Source: Pohlia nutans (Eukaryota > Streptophyta > Bryopsida > Bryales > Mniaceae). From it: a stretch of 64,000 nt of DNA. The position numbers and the translations under genes were made by a program. Numbering within the stretch: position 1 is the first letter of the stretch; each line of letters opens with the position of its first letter. The stretch spans positions 29,270,452 to 29,334,451 of the forward strand of contig CM040088.1 in the NCBI GenBank assembly GCA_022496805.1. The letters run 5' to 3'. Positions 1-9,419 of this stretch are shown here, in pieces. The notes below the pieces were generated by a model that saw only the letters and a list, made by a program, of their open reading frames with translations, had not been told where the DNA came from and did no database searches.

Positions 1-284
1 ATGTCTCTTTCACCAAATAAAGCAACGGAAGGGCGCCACGATTGGCTAAAACAGGAATGTCAATGGCTATGTTTAGGGTTTTCCAAATTTGCTTAGTGGT
101 GTTGGTTACAACGAGACAAAAGTTGCCTAAATTTTCCATCTTTCAGGGGATGAAATGCAACGAGGTTTCTAGTAGTGTTCGTGCAAACTTGTCATCAAGT
201 GCGTAACAAGTTCGGCTATTCACTTCTTTGAGAGAGAAATAACTCTGATTCTTTCATTCAATGGAAGCGGCAAGTGCATCTGAA
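1..284. other. AT-rich edge, no gene seen
   Basis: No coding signal is seen. The part around 185-265 (ending near the words agagagaaataactctgatt) recurs in diverged form at about 1945-2030, so the PB-1 copy between them sits among older repeated DNA. Confidence 0.4.
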
Positions 285-1827
285 CCCATGGACGTCCAAC
301 CGTCCAAAAAGTGGACGATGTACAGAATCAAACACAGTTTTCTCATCCCTCATTGACTTTTTGTAGTGTGGATCTTTTACTATATATATTATGGGAAGTT
401 AGCTTCAGACATGTGCAATCTGATTAGAAAGGGAATGATTTGTGAAACTTTTATGCCTCATTTCATGTTGTAGTGATTCACCCAAAAATTCAAAGATTTC
501 AATGTAAAAGTGCTCTTATAAGAATCAACTCATTAAATTAAGCAACCAAAAAATCTCCAAAAAATCACTACACTTAGAATATTACATTTCAACCAATCAC
601 AACAAATTTCGTGTACAAATTGTCAAAATCTTATTCGTAATCAAATTACAAAAAAATTGAATTTTAAGTCTTGTAGAAAAATATTGGTGATAACAATCAC
701 AAATATAACCATATGGATAGAATCAAAAATTCATGATGTACAGTGGGGTCCAACATGGAATGGCGTTTTTGGTTTCGCAGTGAGAAAAATTTCAGTACTG
801 CCAACTTTGAAAGCCTCCCGAGAACTCAAAAATTGGTATTTTACCACGAAATTTTTACCAAAGACTTATCTTTAAGTTAATTATATGTATGCCAAATTTC
901 AAGGCCAAAAGATTCACCAAAAAAAAGTTATTAAAAATCTACCAACATTGGTAGTTATTCACTGCTGCCAACTTTGACAACCCCCCAAAGATTGAATTAT
1001 TATTTTTTTGCCATGAAATTCTTGGAAAAGAAACTTCTTTATGTTAATAACATATGATAAAAATTTCAATGCCAAAAGATTAATACAAAAAAAGATATTG
1101 ACAATCTACCAACATGTGTAGTTGTGGGAAACAATGGGGGAAACTTTGCTACCAACTTTGACACCCTCCCTACGGTTGAGAAATTGTCTATTTACCATGA
1201 AATTTTTGGTACAACATGCTCTTTATGACAAAAACATTCATGCCAAATTTCAAGGTCAAAAAATCTATACAAAGAAAAATATTTACAATCTACCAATGTG
1301 TGTAGTTTCCCCCATTGTTTCCCACAACTACACATGTTGGTAGATTGTTAATATCGTTTTTGTATTAATCTTTTGGCCTTGAAATTTTTATCATTTGTCA
1401 TTAACATAAAGAGTTTTTTTTTCCTAGAATTTCATGGCAAAAAAAAATTAATTCAATCTTTGGGAGGCTGTCAAAGTTGGCAGCAGTGAAAAAATTTCCA
1501 TAGCTACCAATGTTGGTAGATTTTGAATAACTTTTTTTTGGTGCATCTTCTGGCCTTGAAATTTTGTATGCATATAATTAACTTAGAGATAATGCTTTGG
1601 TAAAAATTTCGTGGGAAAATACCAATTTTTGAGCTCTCGGGAGGCTTTCAAAGTTGGAAGTACTGAACTTTTTCTCACTGCGAAACCAAAAACGCCATTC
1701 CATGTTGGACCCCACTGTACAACTTTTATTCGTATATCAAATTCAAAATAATTATCCCTCTTAGTTGCATTTAATAAGACATCTTTGAAATTCTCCAAAT
1801 CTGGAGAGGGGTGAGGAAGTTTAGGGG
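285..1827 (+). mobile_element. PB-1 element, copy 1, split by a Tc1-like insertion
   Basis: This is a non-autonomous DNA transposon of the family best seen intact at 14159-14726. The left end is worn (TGAA-CCCATGG), followed by the family's GTCC...GGACGATG motif. The right end is clean, GTTTAGGGG followed by TTAA at 1828-1831. Without the 977-bp insertion at 741-1717 the element would be about 565 bp, matching intact copies at 14159 and 33229. No coding capacity is seen. The assignment to a piggyBac-type superfamily rests on termini and TTAN target duplication only. Confidence 0.75.
741..1717. mobile_element. Tc1-like foldback MITE with long inverted repeats
   Basis: The ends are CAGTGGGGTCCAACATGGAA and its reverse complement, flanked by TA at 739-740 and 1718-1719. 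Intact PB-1 copies read straight through the same site (ATGTACAAC at about 14618), giving an empty-site comparison that proves a TA target duplication. The arms (741-1141 and 1309-1717) are inverted repeats of about 400 bp around a loop at 1142-1308. Each arm is built from units of about 170 bp that share the words CCAACTTTGA, CATGAAATT and ATCTACCAAC; the loop is a third unit. There is no transposase. The same terminus opens the element at 63232, which carries a transposase end, so this copy is probably its deletion derivative. Confidence 0.85.
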
Positions 1828-1831
1828 TTAA

Positions 1832-3151
1832 TCTTTTAAAAACCCAAGGTATAGTAACCTCATCAAATTCTCACTTTTGAATAAGTATATTAAACTTTTA
1901 AATACGTTCTCCAGTTCAGAAACTGGATCTTTAAATTTAATTTGAATCTTTCATACAAACTAGTAATCAAGTACGTAAGAAATTTGGTTGCTCACTCCTA
2001 AGAGAGAAATAACTCTAATTCTTCAACGGAATCAGTGTACTTTAATTCTGTAACACCCAAACTATAGTAACCTTATCAAACCTCATCAAATTCTCACTTT
2101 TGAATAACTACATCAAGTTTTTGAGTATTTTCCGATTTCATGATTTTAATGTTTTTAAAATTCATTGCAGTTTTTTTCCCAGTAAAAATGATAGGCAACT
2201 ATATTAAAAGCTTGGAATAGTATCAGAAATCTTCATGGAAACAAAAACATTAGTGATAAAAGTTAATGGTCTCCAATTCCAATATCAGCCTATCATGTAC
2301 CATTCAAGTTTATTAGAGGCCTTTACAAGAGAAGAAAAACTTCATGGAGGAATCTTTCAAGTTTTTAATAAACTTGTACGAAGGTGAAGTAGAAGAGCCA
2401 TGTAAAACTACTCTTAATGCAACGAGAATGATACATGTCTTGGGTTATCGATGAAGGAACAACTTCTCTACACTCATTGATTTTTCCAAGCTAACATTTG
2501 ACACTCACGGCTCTTTCAACATTTTGCATTAATTTGCATAAACATTCATAATGTGAATCGTAACTTTTTAAAATAATAAATAAATAGCCAAATCTAATTA
2601 ATGGAAAATCTCAACAAGAAGGTGATGACCATGACCGATTTCAAATTTTTTAAATTTCAACAAACCATAGGGAGAGGGCCGGGTTTGCACATAAGTGCAC
2701 ATACACATATGAATTTTTTTTTTCAAAAAATAAGATTTGGAAAATGGAATATCCAATAATATTTTAAAATATTTTCTTTTATTTTGGCCATACAAGAAAC
2801 TTTTTTGAGAATGAAATTTCACAATTTTTTTTGACATTTAATAACATTTTCTGCACTCAACCTACCGTAGACTACAACCGTTGAAACAATGATGCATATC
2901 AAATTGAAATCACAATACATTTTCTCTTTTTTCTTCTTTTTTTGGGCACAAATAAAGAGAACCTTTACTGCAAAAAAAAATTAAAAAATACATATACAAC
3001 AAGACCCCAGCCAGGGCCGGCCATGGACTGACTAAAAAGAAAAAAGAAAAAGATTCTTCTTTGTGTTAGCGGGCTTGAATCACAATACTTTTCATATTCA
3101 CTCCTCCGTTGTTTAAATTAATCCTGGTTGAAACATTGAAAACTAACCTCC
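1832..3151. other. AT-rich interval with small direct repeats
   Basis: A segment reading CTCATCAAATTCTCACTTTT occurs at about 1860 and again at about 2082. Apart from the coding-like fragment at 2235-2454 no gene, RNA gene or bounded element is seen. Confidence 0.4.
2235..2454 (+). pseudogene. Coding-like fragment, possibly BTB/POZ-derived, frameshifted
   Basis: An ATG frame at 2235-2387 encodes 50 residues beginning METKTLVIKVNGLQFQ. A second frame overlaps it and runs to a stop at 2452-2454, with LINLYEGEVEEP and ATRMIHVLGY. The second part vaguely resembles the C-terminal half of a BTB fold (a hydrophobic run, a Y.GEVE-like turn, then an LG motif). Joining the two needs a frame change, so if real this is a broken fragment. 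There is no promoter or exon context. The resemblance is by eye and could be chance in AT-rich DNA. Confidence 0.2.
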
Positions 3152-3154
3152 TAA

Positions 3155-3515
3155 GGGCCGCTTCACACCATAGTCGAAGGTCAAGAGGTCGTCAATTTCC
3201 ACCAATCAGATTGCAAGAAATCAAGAATTTGGCCTCTCGTCCCTTCACACTGGAGGACAAAGTTCAAAGGTTGTCGCCTTTCAAAATGCCTACATGGCAA
3301 CACTTTTTGACCAAGGCGATGGACTCTCGAAGGAAGTTTGGGTTGGATAGGTATGGAAATCCAATTTGTGGTTGAGAGGCAGTCGATTTTTTTCCATAAA
3401 AAATCAAAACTATATTTTATTGGCTATTTTCAGCCCATTTCTTTAGACTCTCAACAAAGTTTGGCCACTCAATCCCACAGCCTCTCAACTTGCACGGCAT
3501 AGTGTGAAGCGGCTC
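3155..3515. mobile_element. PIF/Harbinger-like MITE, copy H1
   Basis: The inverted ends are GGGCCGCTTCACACCATAG and, on the right, CATAGTGTGAAGCGGCTC. TAA flanks both sides (3152-3154 and 3516-3518), the 3-bp target duplication expected of PIF/Harbinger (Tourist-type) elements. At 361 bp it is non-autonomous. The 88-residue open frame crossing it has no recognisable domain and starts outside the element, so it is treated as chance. Confidence 0.7.
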
Positions 3516-3620
3516 TAAAATATGGCTCATATTCTACCTCTTCATCAATTGTCTAGTTTCTCTTTATGATCATGTCAAATACAACATTTCCCTCTTGAAC
3601 AATTGATTTACATACATTAA

Positions 3621-4826
3621 CCCCTAAAGGACCGGGATTATTTTGCTCCAAATACACTACAATGTTGCCATTTCTAATCCCTAGGGCACAATTTGAAAAA
3701 AAACAAAATCTCAATCCAACCGTAGAAACTTGTCCTTTAATACCAAATGAATGTGCACAAAACAATTCACAATCTTTGACCCACTAGATTGGAAGATATA
3801 TACATTTGAAGTGAGAATGTGTGAGAAAAATAAAACTCGCCCAAAAATCTTAGCTCCATATTTTTCTTCCTATTTTGAAAAATTTCCACTACGAAAACCT
3901 GTTGCTCTTCACTTTCACTATCTACACAATGTTAGTCATACGTATACCAAGTTTGAAAAGTAGGAGAATGATTTAACATATTGAAAACAATACTGCAAGT
4001 AGAGGAGGTGCAAACCATTGCCAGACACATTTAATTTTATTGTGAACTTGGTTTTGTATAATATCTCAATCCAAACTATAAAGACAAAGATTCTTGTCTC
4101 TTTTTGAAGTAGAAAAAGAAATCACAAAAAATTAAAAAGTCTATAATCTTTATCTCAAAAAAAAAGTTTGTTTGTTTTTTTTCCCACCATGCCCGACGAT
4201 GCTAAATTTTCTTGGCTCCTCTTGGAATGAAATTTTTGAACTACAAAGAGGTTTTTGTTACTTTAAAAAAAAAATTAATTAATTAAAATTTTTAAAATCC
4301 AAAATAATATCATGTTACTTGCTTCTGTATCAAAATTTAGAGCTATTTGAGTATTGTAGCATCTTCCCCAAGTTGCCCGGTCACGGAAAAAAAAGGCTTC
4401 AAGTAAAATAATTTTTTCTATCGATTTCATGCGAGGAAACAAACTTACATACCCATGAAGCTCTTGAAATTCTTCAAATTCACTATAAAAAATAAAAAAA
4501 AAACTCAAAATATTAAAATCAAAATTGACATCTTATGGTCTAGAATGACCTTAAACTACCAAATGATGGAAAGGGGTACTCATAAGGTGTTGTTGGGGTA
4601 CCTTAAGGGGTTGGCGGTTGGATTATGGTTGTAAATTCACCACTCTACCGGATGGAAACAGTCCGAAAATGGGTTGTCAAAAGCAACTCGTCAGCTTTGC
4701 TGCGGGTTGCAAAGCAATTCGTATGCCTCAACAAAAATAAATTAAAATAAATAAAATAAAAATGACATTGCAGGAACCTACCCGGTTTTGTAAATATCCT
4801 AGTTAGGACACATGGTCCTTTAGGGG
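3621..4826. mobile_element. PB-2 element, copy 1, carrying a SINE insertion
   Basis: The termini form a perfect 13-bp inverted repeat, CCCCTAAAGGACC and its complement, with TTAA on both sides (3617-3620 and 4827-4830). A second copy lies at 18547-19520; both share the words TAGTTAGGACAC near the right end and ACCTACCC further in. This copy is about 230 bp longer because of the retroposon at 4532-4760. No transposase frame is seen. Confidence 0.8.
4532..4760 (+). mobile_element. SINE-A retroposon, copy 1
   Basis: It starts CTTATGGTCTAGAATGACCT and ends in an A-rich tail (repeated AAATAA). The flank TTGACAT at about 4525-4531 recurs as ATGACAT at 4762-4768, and the sister PB-2 copy at 18547-19520 lacks the insert, giving an empty site. 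The head shares GAATGACCTTAAACTA with copies at 30069-30441 and 32327-32466. An interior GGCGGTTGGATTATGG corresponds to a Pol III B-box-like GGCGGTTCGTTTCCG in the copy at 30069, which hints at a tRNA-related head. Confidence 0.65.
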
Positions 4827-4847
4827 TTAAAAAAAACAAAAAGACAA

Positions 4848-5687
4848 TAGAGTTATCCAAAAACAAAATTGGTTTTTTAAGCGGAGTTCAAGTGGAGTTC
4901 TCTTCCTACAATTATAATTTATGACAACCATTGTTTATAAATAGTTTCATGGTCAGGGCTCTTGGCTTGGGGGAACATGTGGGAACTCTCCTCTAGCATT
5001 GGAGAGGTCACGAGTTTCACATCCCATAGTAACGCAGGTCCTTGCTTTAGATTATCCCCCTAAAGGACCATAAGGCCCCCACGCGGCTTTTGGAACTAGA
5101 AAGTGAGAAAATTCGTGTTTTTGGGCTTGGAATTGTAGGATGAGCAACAAAGAGACCCTGGCTCTTTTTGAGAGCTGAATCTGTAGGTACTTCTTGATCG
5201 GAAATTCATGAAGTGAGCGATTTTTGATGATTTCATCCTCCTCACACCTCTAAATTACGTGAATTTTTTATCAAGTGTTTAAAATGATGATCCCTACACA
5301 CATGAAAAATTTCAGAATTTTTGGAGCACTTTTGAACAATCCAATTTCAACATGTGTACAAAATACCATGAACGAGTTCCATCAATCTTTTCAACGGTGG
5401 CATTTACTCAAAAGTTGTATGATTTTGTTGATCCTTTTTTCATACAAAAGCTACGTAAGTCTTCTTTAATTTCAACGGTGCCGATCATTATAATTACCCC
5501 ACACCAATAAGGAATTGAGCTTGGTACAAGAGCTAGTCAAGAAAACGATCTAAGTTCAACACCCCCAGTCCTTTAGGGGTTATTCTCCAACTCACCATAG
5601 ACTAGTTTTGCAGTCTTTTTGAACTCCAAACAAGTCTAGGTTTCTTTCCACTTTGAGACACTCTTTTCGGTTAACGCTACTAATGTC
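4848..5687 (-). repeat. M-family inverted-repeat element, split by PB-9
   Basis: This is a reverse-orientation copy of the family seen at 12939-13251, 26512-26814 and 44428-44763. The ends read AGAGTTATCCAAAAACAA on the left and CTCTTTTCGGTTAAC on the right, matching the family terminus GAGTTAACCGAAAAGAGTG. The two halves (4848-5055 and 5584-5687) join exactly when PB-9 and one TTAT are removed. The class is unknown. Confidence 0.65.
5056..5579. mobile_element. PB-9 element inserted at TTAT
   Basis: The ends are CCCCCTAAAGGACC and GTCCTTTAGGGG. The flanks are TTAT at 5052-5055 and TTAT at 5580-5583. Other M-family copies show the unfilled site: their reverse complement reads GCTTTAGATTATTCTCC with a single TTAT (for example around 44548-44564 and 13034-13053). 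This proves a 4-bp target duplication that is not part of the inverted repeat. The element is 524 bp with no transposase frame. Confidence 0.85.
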
Positions 5688-5689
5688 CA

Positions 5690-7254
5690 AAATAAATTGA
5701 ACATTTCCAAAAAAACATCAAAGATATTTTGATTAAAAATAAAAATAAACAAGACCCAAAACGATAACTGGATGATCTCTGGAATATTCGGGAAGTGTCA
5801 TTCCCTAAACCCCATGAAACTCTCAGATTATTCTTTCTATATTTCTCTAAATAGTTCTTAAAGCAATTACACTATTAGTTGATAGTTCTAGGATTCACGG
5901 TCCAAAGCAATGGATCGTGAGAAATTTGGGCCGTGATAGAAGTAAGGGGCCCCAAGTATAGCCCTCCACTCATTCCATGATGGAGTAAAAACCCAAGCAA
6001 TTGTGGTTTGCAAAACCCTTTTATGAATTTTAAAAAAGGGAAAAAGCTAAGGCAACAGTGCAACTACCTCTCGTCGGTGGAAAGCTTGGATTGGTACACT
6101 TGGTCTAGGGCTAAAAAAAGAGGGAAATACAAAACATTATTTATTTATTTTAAAACAAATTTAATTTTTAAACAAGCGGCTTGTCGCGGAGTCTCTGCCT
6201 TAGTATTTACCCCGTATTTACTTTTACAGCTTCTTTTTACTGTCCAAGCGCGTAACTCCTCGTAACTCCTCAAAACGGAAGCGTTTCCGTAGTCTCTCCC
6301 CTGGTGAGGCAGAGATAACAAATGGAATTTAATGCCAAAAAAGTGAGAGGGGGGGCTTTAGAAATTCAAATAGAGTTAGATGGGGGCTTCTCATGTCGTG
6401 TAGTTAAATATATCCAAAAAGTACTCAAATTTGGCTCGGCAGGCACAGATTATGAGCCAATGACCACTGTACATGTTGTTTGAATTCTTCGTATTGTACT
6501 CTCACCGTATTTAGGTTGCAGTATGTCCAAAGAAAGCAAATTGATTGATCAGTCTTTTATTTTGTTCTATATTTGAAAAATTGTATCTTTAAAAATCCAT
6601 CAGTTTTTCCTGGTGATGTTTTTATCTAGGACCTCTTTTATGTCACATACAATCAGCACCCTGAACTCCTTATTATCACACTCATCGTGTTGGTTATTTG
6701 TGTGACTAGGTGGGTCACTCCGGCACAGCACAACCGTTCCGGATACATAACTGTCATAGGGAGTGTGCATGTGTGCACCATTTTTTATTTTGATATAAGA
6801 AGCACCTCCGAAAATTCAGCAGAGTGTTGGGAACATTATGTTGAATTTTCTGAGTTGCTTCTTATTTCATAACAGAGAGAGTATATAATAAATAGGTGGG
6901 CATGTGACAATGTTACTCCGACATGACCATTTCAGCGATAGAATCATTGCAGAGAGCATATGTGCACCATGTTGCGTTATATAATATACTGGGTAGGTCT
7001 CTATCGAAGATCCTCCGGCACAACCGTTCCAACTAGAGAATGTGCGTGCTTCATGCATACCATGCATTATATAATAGCCATTGAATTCTTTCCGAGTGTC
7101 AAGTTCAGAACTCCTGCATCTTGGTTACTAAATGAGTGATATAAAAGAGTTATGAGTGTATTAAAGAAAATTCTACCACATGTGTTGACAGGGTTTTGTA
7201 TGAAAGTTGTTCAACTATGTGTGTAACATTTATGGGAGAATTATTGAATAAATA
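5690..7254. other. Intergenic, no gene or bounded element recognised
   Basis: Short open frames here (for example around 6008-6265 and 6687-6872) have no recognisable motif, splice context or codon bias. The stretch 6700-7080 holds weakly repeated words (CCGGCACAGCACAACCGTTCC at 6719 and a related CCGGCACAACCGTTCC at 7014), so an old repeat may lie there. Confidence 0.4.
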
Positions 7255-7640
7255 AATAATAAGTATGGTTCTCTTTTGAGGTCGACATGAATAGAGTGTC
7301 CATTCAACCCATCGATGGTTCAATGTTTATCGAACAAAGGACCACTGGTGCAAGATTATTTCCTCTCTTGAAGATAGACACTATATACAATAACCAAAAA
7401 CCAAGTAACTAAGTGACCAAATAACCCGGAATAAAATAACAATTAAGTTTGAGTTTGTTTCTAGATGATTCTTTGATGTGAGGTTTATATATTTTTTTAG
7501 TGATCACCAAGTCACAAGCTCAGTAGTTCGTTGTCAGTGGGTATTTATCTCAAGTAGGTGGCCTGAGTTTGATTTTTGTTGGGTCTGTTTGAACAACTAT
7601 ATGATATGTATGGTTTGGTGCTACTAAGTAACTTATCGCA
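7255..7640. repeat. Q-family repeat, copy 1
   Basis: It matches 59645-60003 along its length: a block with TGTCCAT...GGACCACTGGT..CAAGA, then GTGACCA, a TATAATTTGAGG-like stretch, CACCAAGTCA and a right part ending TTGGTGCTACTAAGT. In this copy the Pol III-like B box is worn to CTGAGTTTGATTTTTG. A tRNA-related retroposon is possible; no target duplication was found. Confidence 0.45.
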
Positions 7641-7698
7641 GGCATGAATAATTTAGCATCTAACGAGCCCCGTCTCTAAAACTGTGACATGTGTTTAA

Positions 7699-8274
7699 CC
7701 CTTAGCTCCTAAGTGTCCAATCATCAAAAAAATGGACGATGTGTAGAAACAAAGTTGTTTTTCTCATCCGTCATTGACTTTTGGAAGAGTAATCTTTTTA
7801 CTAAAGATTTTATAGGAAGTAAGCTTCATACTTGTGTAATCTGATTAGAAAGGGGATGTTTTGTGAAAATTTGATGCCTCATTTCATGTTGCAGTGATTC
7901 ACCAAAAAATTCAAAGATTTTAGTCTAAACATGCTCTTGCAAAAATAAATTCATAAAATTAAGCACCCGAAAAATCTCCAAAAATCACTACAATTTGAGT
8001 ATTACATTTCAACCCATCACAACAAATTTCATACAAAAATTTGTCAATATATCATTTGTAATCAAATTACAAAAGAATTTTGAATTTAAGTTTCAAATTT
8101 TATAGTAAAAAATTGGTGATAACAATTGCAGCTCTATCTGTATGGATAAAATCTAAAATTCATAATGTACACTTTTTATTTATACATCAAGTTCAAGAAA
8201 TCCCTCTTTATTGCATTTAATGATGCATCTTTGCAAAATTGCCCAATCTAGAGAAGGGTGAGGACATCTAAGGA
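7699..8274 (+). mobile_element. PB-1 element, copy 2
   Basis: It begins TTAA-CCCTTAGCTCCTAAG with the subterminal GTCC...GGACGATG palindrome. It follows the family order (GATTAGAAAGGGGATG, ATTCATAATGTACA, GCATCTTTGCAAAA) and ends in a decayed GAGGACATCTAAGGAC. It faces copy 3 across about 550 bp of unassigned AT-rich DNA (8275-8827). Confidence 0.7.
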
Positions 8275-8827
8275 CTACGCGGCCTTAGAAGGATTTATGG
8301 CTCAGAAAAGTAATATTTTGGTATCCCAAATGATGTTTCATAAAAAAAAATCATCCTCTTCCAAAATTTACCAACCCATCTATCATTTGAAGTTGTTTAT
8401 TTCTTAAAATAGTAAAAAATAAGCAAGATATACACATCAAAAAATTGCATATCTTTATCTCAACTAAGCTGACCATGCATAACTCCATGAAATTTTGTCC
8501 AATCATGTTATTTTAATTTTTCAAAGCGTGTCAAATGAATAATTATTTGTTTTGGTCTTTCAAAATTTGTAATTTAGATGCATCCCTCTGTCTAAATTGA
8601 GGAAAAACCAAAAAGTGGTCTCAAGAGCACTTTTTGATGACCTACTTTGGAGCAATAAAATTCATTTAAAAATCCTAAATAAATAAATAACACTAATTTC
8701 ATCAATTAAGATAATAAATAACAAATTGTGCTTCATTTTGGTATACACTATGATGTTCAAAAAGAAATTTCTTTTAAATATGACCAAAAAGTGGTCAAAA
8801 TGACCTTCATAAATGAGAAAAATTGCA
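8275..8827. other. Spacer between two facing PB-1 copies
   Basis: AT-rich, with the phrase AAAAGTGGTC occurring twice (about 8610 and 8788). No open frame of note. It could be the body of a larger element bounded by the two PB-1 copies, or simply old sequence between independent insertions. Confidence 0.3.
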
Positions 8828-9404
8828 TGACGTCTTCACATCCTCACTCCTTTACAAATTCGGCAATTTTGCAAAAATACATTATAAAATGCAACTAAAC
8901 GGGATATTTTGAACTTGGTGTATGAATAAAAGTTGTACATTGTAAATTTTAGATTCTATCTATACGATTAGATCTGTGATTGCTATCACCAATGTTCTTG
9001 TTCAAAATTTACAACGCGAAATTCAAAAATATTTTGTAATTCAATCACAAATAAGATATTGACAATCTGTGAATGAAATTTGTTGTGATGGGGTTGAAAT
9101 GTAATACTCCAAGTCTAGTGATCTATAGAGATTGTTAGGTAGCTTAATTTTACAAGTTTATTTTTTTAATAGCACATTTAGACTGTAATCTTCTAAATTT
9201 TTGGTGAATCACTGCAACAAGAAATGACGCATAAAAGTTTCACAAATCATCCCCTTTCTAATGGATTACACATGCATGAAGCGATCTTGCCATAGAATTT
9301 CGTCGTATTTTTTTTCCTTGCAAAAAGTACATGACAGATGAGAAAACGTGAATGATATTTGTACATCGTTCCAAAAAGAATGGACGGTTGGGCAATTATA
9401 GGTG
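8828..9404 (-). mobile_element. PB-1 element, copy 3
   Basis: Reverse orientation: TCCTCACTCC, then AATTTTGCAAAAATACATTAT, TAAAAGTTGTACATTGT, CATCCCCTTTCTAAT and GGACGGTTGGGCAATTATAG. Both ends are worn. The right end abuts the LINE insertion site. Confidence 0.65.
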
Positions 9405-9419
9405 AACTTTCACTATTAT

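Noticed and set aside
657..1798. Similar 71- to 73-codon frames on both strands (shared HDVQWGPTWNGVFGFAVRK-like words)
   Set aside because: They are mirror translations of the inverted arms of the Tc1-like MITE, not genes.
3109..3375. An 88-codon frame as a small gene
   Set aside because: Most of it lies inside a PIF/Harbinger-like MITE and it has no recognisable domain.
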